Shown here one piece after another: positions 4,333 to 5,208 of a DNA stretch of 5,208 bases. The notes under the pieces were generated by a model, which saw only the letters and a program-made list of their open reading frames with translations, was not told the origin of the DNA and did not search any database. The DNA is taken from assembly GCA_900299205.1 (NCBI GenBank), contig OMIW01000192.1, forward strand, positions 1 through 5,208, in the 5' to 3' direction. Made by a program: the position numbers and the translations under genes. Position 1 is the stretch's first letter. Every line of letters starts with the position of its first letter. Origin of the DNA: Pseudomonadota bacterium. GTDB lineage: Bacteria > Bdellovibrionota_C > UBA2361 > OMIW01.

Positions 4333-5208
4333 TCACTGCGGGTCGTTTCTGAGCCCCTGCTCCATCGCCCCCCTCATTCGATCCCGCACGACCACAATCC
4401 CACCCACCGCCGCAAGCAGGTATGACTTTGCGCGAAGCACTAAACTAATTGCCAGGCTATCGGCTGGTGATACTCCCACCTGGCCCAGAAAAAAAACCCA
4501 TACCCCCTCCTGGACACCGAGTCCACTCGGGGTGACCGGGACACTCCCGAGAATGAGCACTAACGGAACAATAACAAAAAGATCGGCAAACGGAATCGAA
4601 GGAGCACCGATCGCCCACGCTGCCGTCTGGGTATTAATCACTGCGAGGGTATGAAAAATAAGAGAGAGAAAGATCGATTGGCTGAGGACCGCCGGGGATT
4701 TTCTCACCAATGAGAGGGCGTGCTCCATCTTAGCGAGTTGCTCCTTTAACCGAGGAGAGGGAATCCACCCCGTCGGAATCATCACCCAAAGCGCCACTGC
4801 TCCTCCCCATACCACGACCGCGAACAACACCACGACGAAAACCACGAGGGGTGGTTGAGCCGTCACCAGTAAACCCGCCGCAGCGATAGTGACCATCGCA
4901 AGAAGCCCAGTAAAACGCTCGAGAAAGGTGCAGATGACTGTGGACAGTTTGCCCCCCGGCTGCGACGCAGACAGGCTCCGCGCGATATCTCCTCCTATCT
5001 GAGAGGGCAAAAAGAGATTAACAAAATACCCAACAAGGTAGAGCTCTGTTAGTCGCCATACTCCCGGGGCGGTCCCAAAAAGACTCAAAAAAGCTCGCCA
5101 TTTGATGACGCTTACCAATATGAGGGGAACCGAAACTCCCACGAGCACAAGCATCGAGAAAATGGTCACCCGCGAGAGCGCACTGAATACGTCACCGCTC
5201 CCCGCAGC
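4333..5208 (-). CDS. Flippase-like integral membrane protein, lysylphosphatidylglycerol synthase TM family (5' end outside window)
   Basis: Only the C-terminal ~291 residues are visible. A GTG at 5169 is an available start, but the 13 codons upstream remain open and read sensibly to the edge. Family members normally have another membrane span at the N-terminus, so the start is probably beyond 5208. Numbering from that GTG: about seven hydrophobic spans (near 3-22, 41-55, 80-103, 107-131, 163-186, 196-212 and 248-261). Family hallmarks are W24-R25 after the first visible span, N51 with LPSQIGGD (54-61) and R64, E84-R85-x-x-G-L, and the late block P-V-T-P-S-G-L-G-V-Q-E-G (211-222). This Pfam-type family (LPG_synthase_TM, also called UPF0104) covers inner-membrane proteins: the flippase half of MprF, and stand-alone members often found beside glycosyltransferases. 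There is no C-terminal lysyl-transferase domain; the protein ends in a short basic/polar tail at the TGA (4335-4333). The substrate is unknown; lipid or lipid-linked saccharide handling is the family-level inference. Confidence 0.9.
   Translation of the reverse strand, partial: AAGSGDVFSALSRVTIFSMLVLVGVSVPLILVSVIKWRAFLSLFGTAPGVWRLTELYLVGYFVNLFLPSQIGGDIARSLSASQPGGKLSTVICTFLERFTGLLAMVTIAAAGLLVTAQPPLVVFVVVLFAVVVWGGAVALWVMIPTGWIPSPRLKEQLAKMEHALSLVRKSPAVLSQSIFLSLIFHTLAVINTQTAAWAIGAPSIPFADLFVIVPLVLILGSVPVTPSGLGVQEGVWVFFLGQVGVSPADSLAISLVLRAKSYLLAAVGGIVVVRDRMRGAMEQGLRNDPQ

Noticed and set aside
4186-4425. 79-codon plus-strand frame after the second secreted protein gene
   Set aside because: It starts inside the terminator region, overlaps the flippase-like gene antisense, and translates to His/Pro/Arg-rich low-complexity sequence.
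1-5208. CRISPR array, tRNA, rRNA, insertion sequence or phage integration signature
   Set aside because: No regularly spaced direct repeats, cloverleaf, transposase or integrase motif, or flanking duplications were seen on either strand.

Overview
This is bacterial DNA of balanced to slightly GC-rich composition, with compact genes and rho-independent terminators. It has five protein genes of substantial length. Two are recognisable: a periplasmic L,D-transpeptidase (YkuD fold) and a membrane protein of the lysylphosphatidylglycerol-synthase-TM / flippase-like family. The other three are a large protein with an internal repeat, cut by the left edge, and two small secreted proteins; I cannot assign any of these to a named family. 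The host cannot be fixed from this window. Weak or absent Shine-Dalgarno sequences, the C-terminal motif style of the transpeptidase, and a Cys-poor N/T-rich secreted protein with a Cys-containing tail would all fit a cyanobacterium, but this is a low-confidence inference. No HIP1 (GCGATCGC) site was seen, and other phyla remain possible.

Layout, left to right. Positions 3-1805 (+) hold the 3' part of a long gene; its reading frame is open to the window edge, so the true start lies outside. It converges on the transpeptidase gene (1977-2642, -), whose strong intrinsic terminator lies at 1929-1972. The interval 2643-2845 is a divergent control region. It has a good sigma70-like promoter firing left into the transpeptidase gene, a very stable 37-nt inverted repeat, and a second promoter-like sequence firing right into a small secreted protein gene (2846-3229, +). 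That gene ends in a run of hairpins and a terminator. After a 228-nt gap comes a second secreted protein gene (3536-4183, +), which has no visible Shine-Dalgarno and again ends in a stop-codon hairpin abutting a terminator. It converges on the flippase-like membrane protein gene (4333 to the right edge, -), which is also cut by the window.

Functionally this is an envelope-leaning neighbourhood: one peptidoglycan cross-linking enzyme, one multi-span membrane protein, and two exported small proteins. Each gene appears to be its own transcription unit, with promoters or terminators between all neighbours, so they should not be read as an operon. No tRNA, rRNA, CRISPR array, transposase or phage gene was found. 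I see no convincing evidence for a complete new multi-gene system. The items most worth a second look are the divergent-region hairpin, the shared 3'-end hairpin architecture of the two secreted-protein genes, and the repeat-containing large protein.
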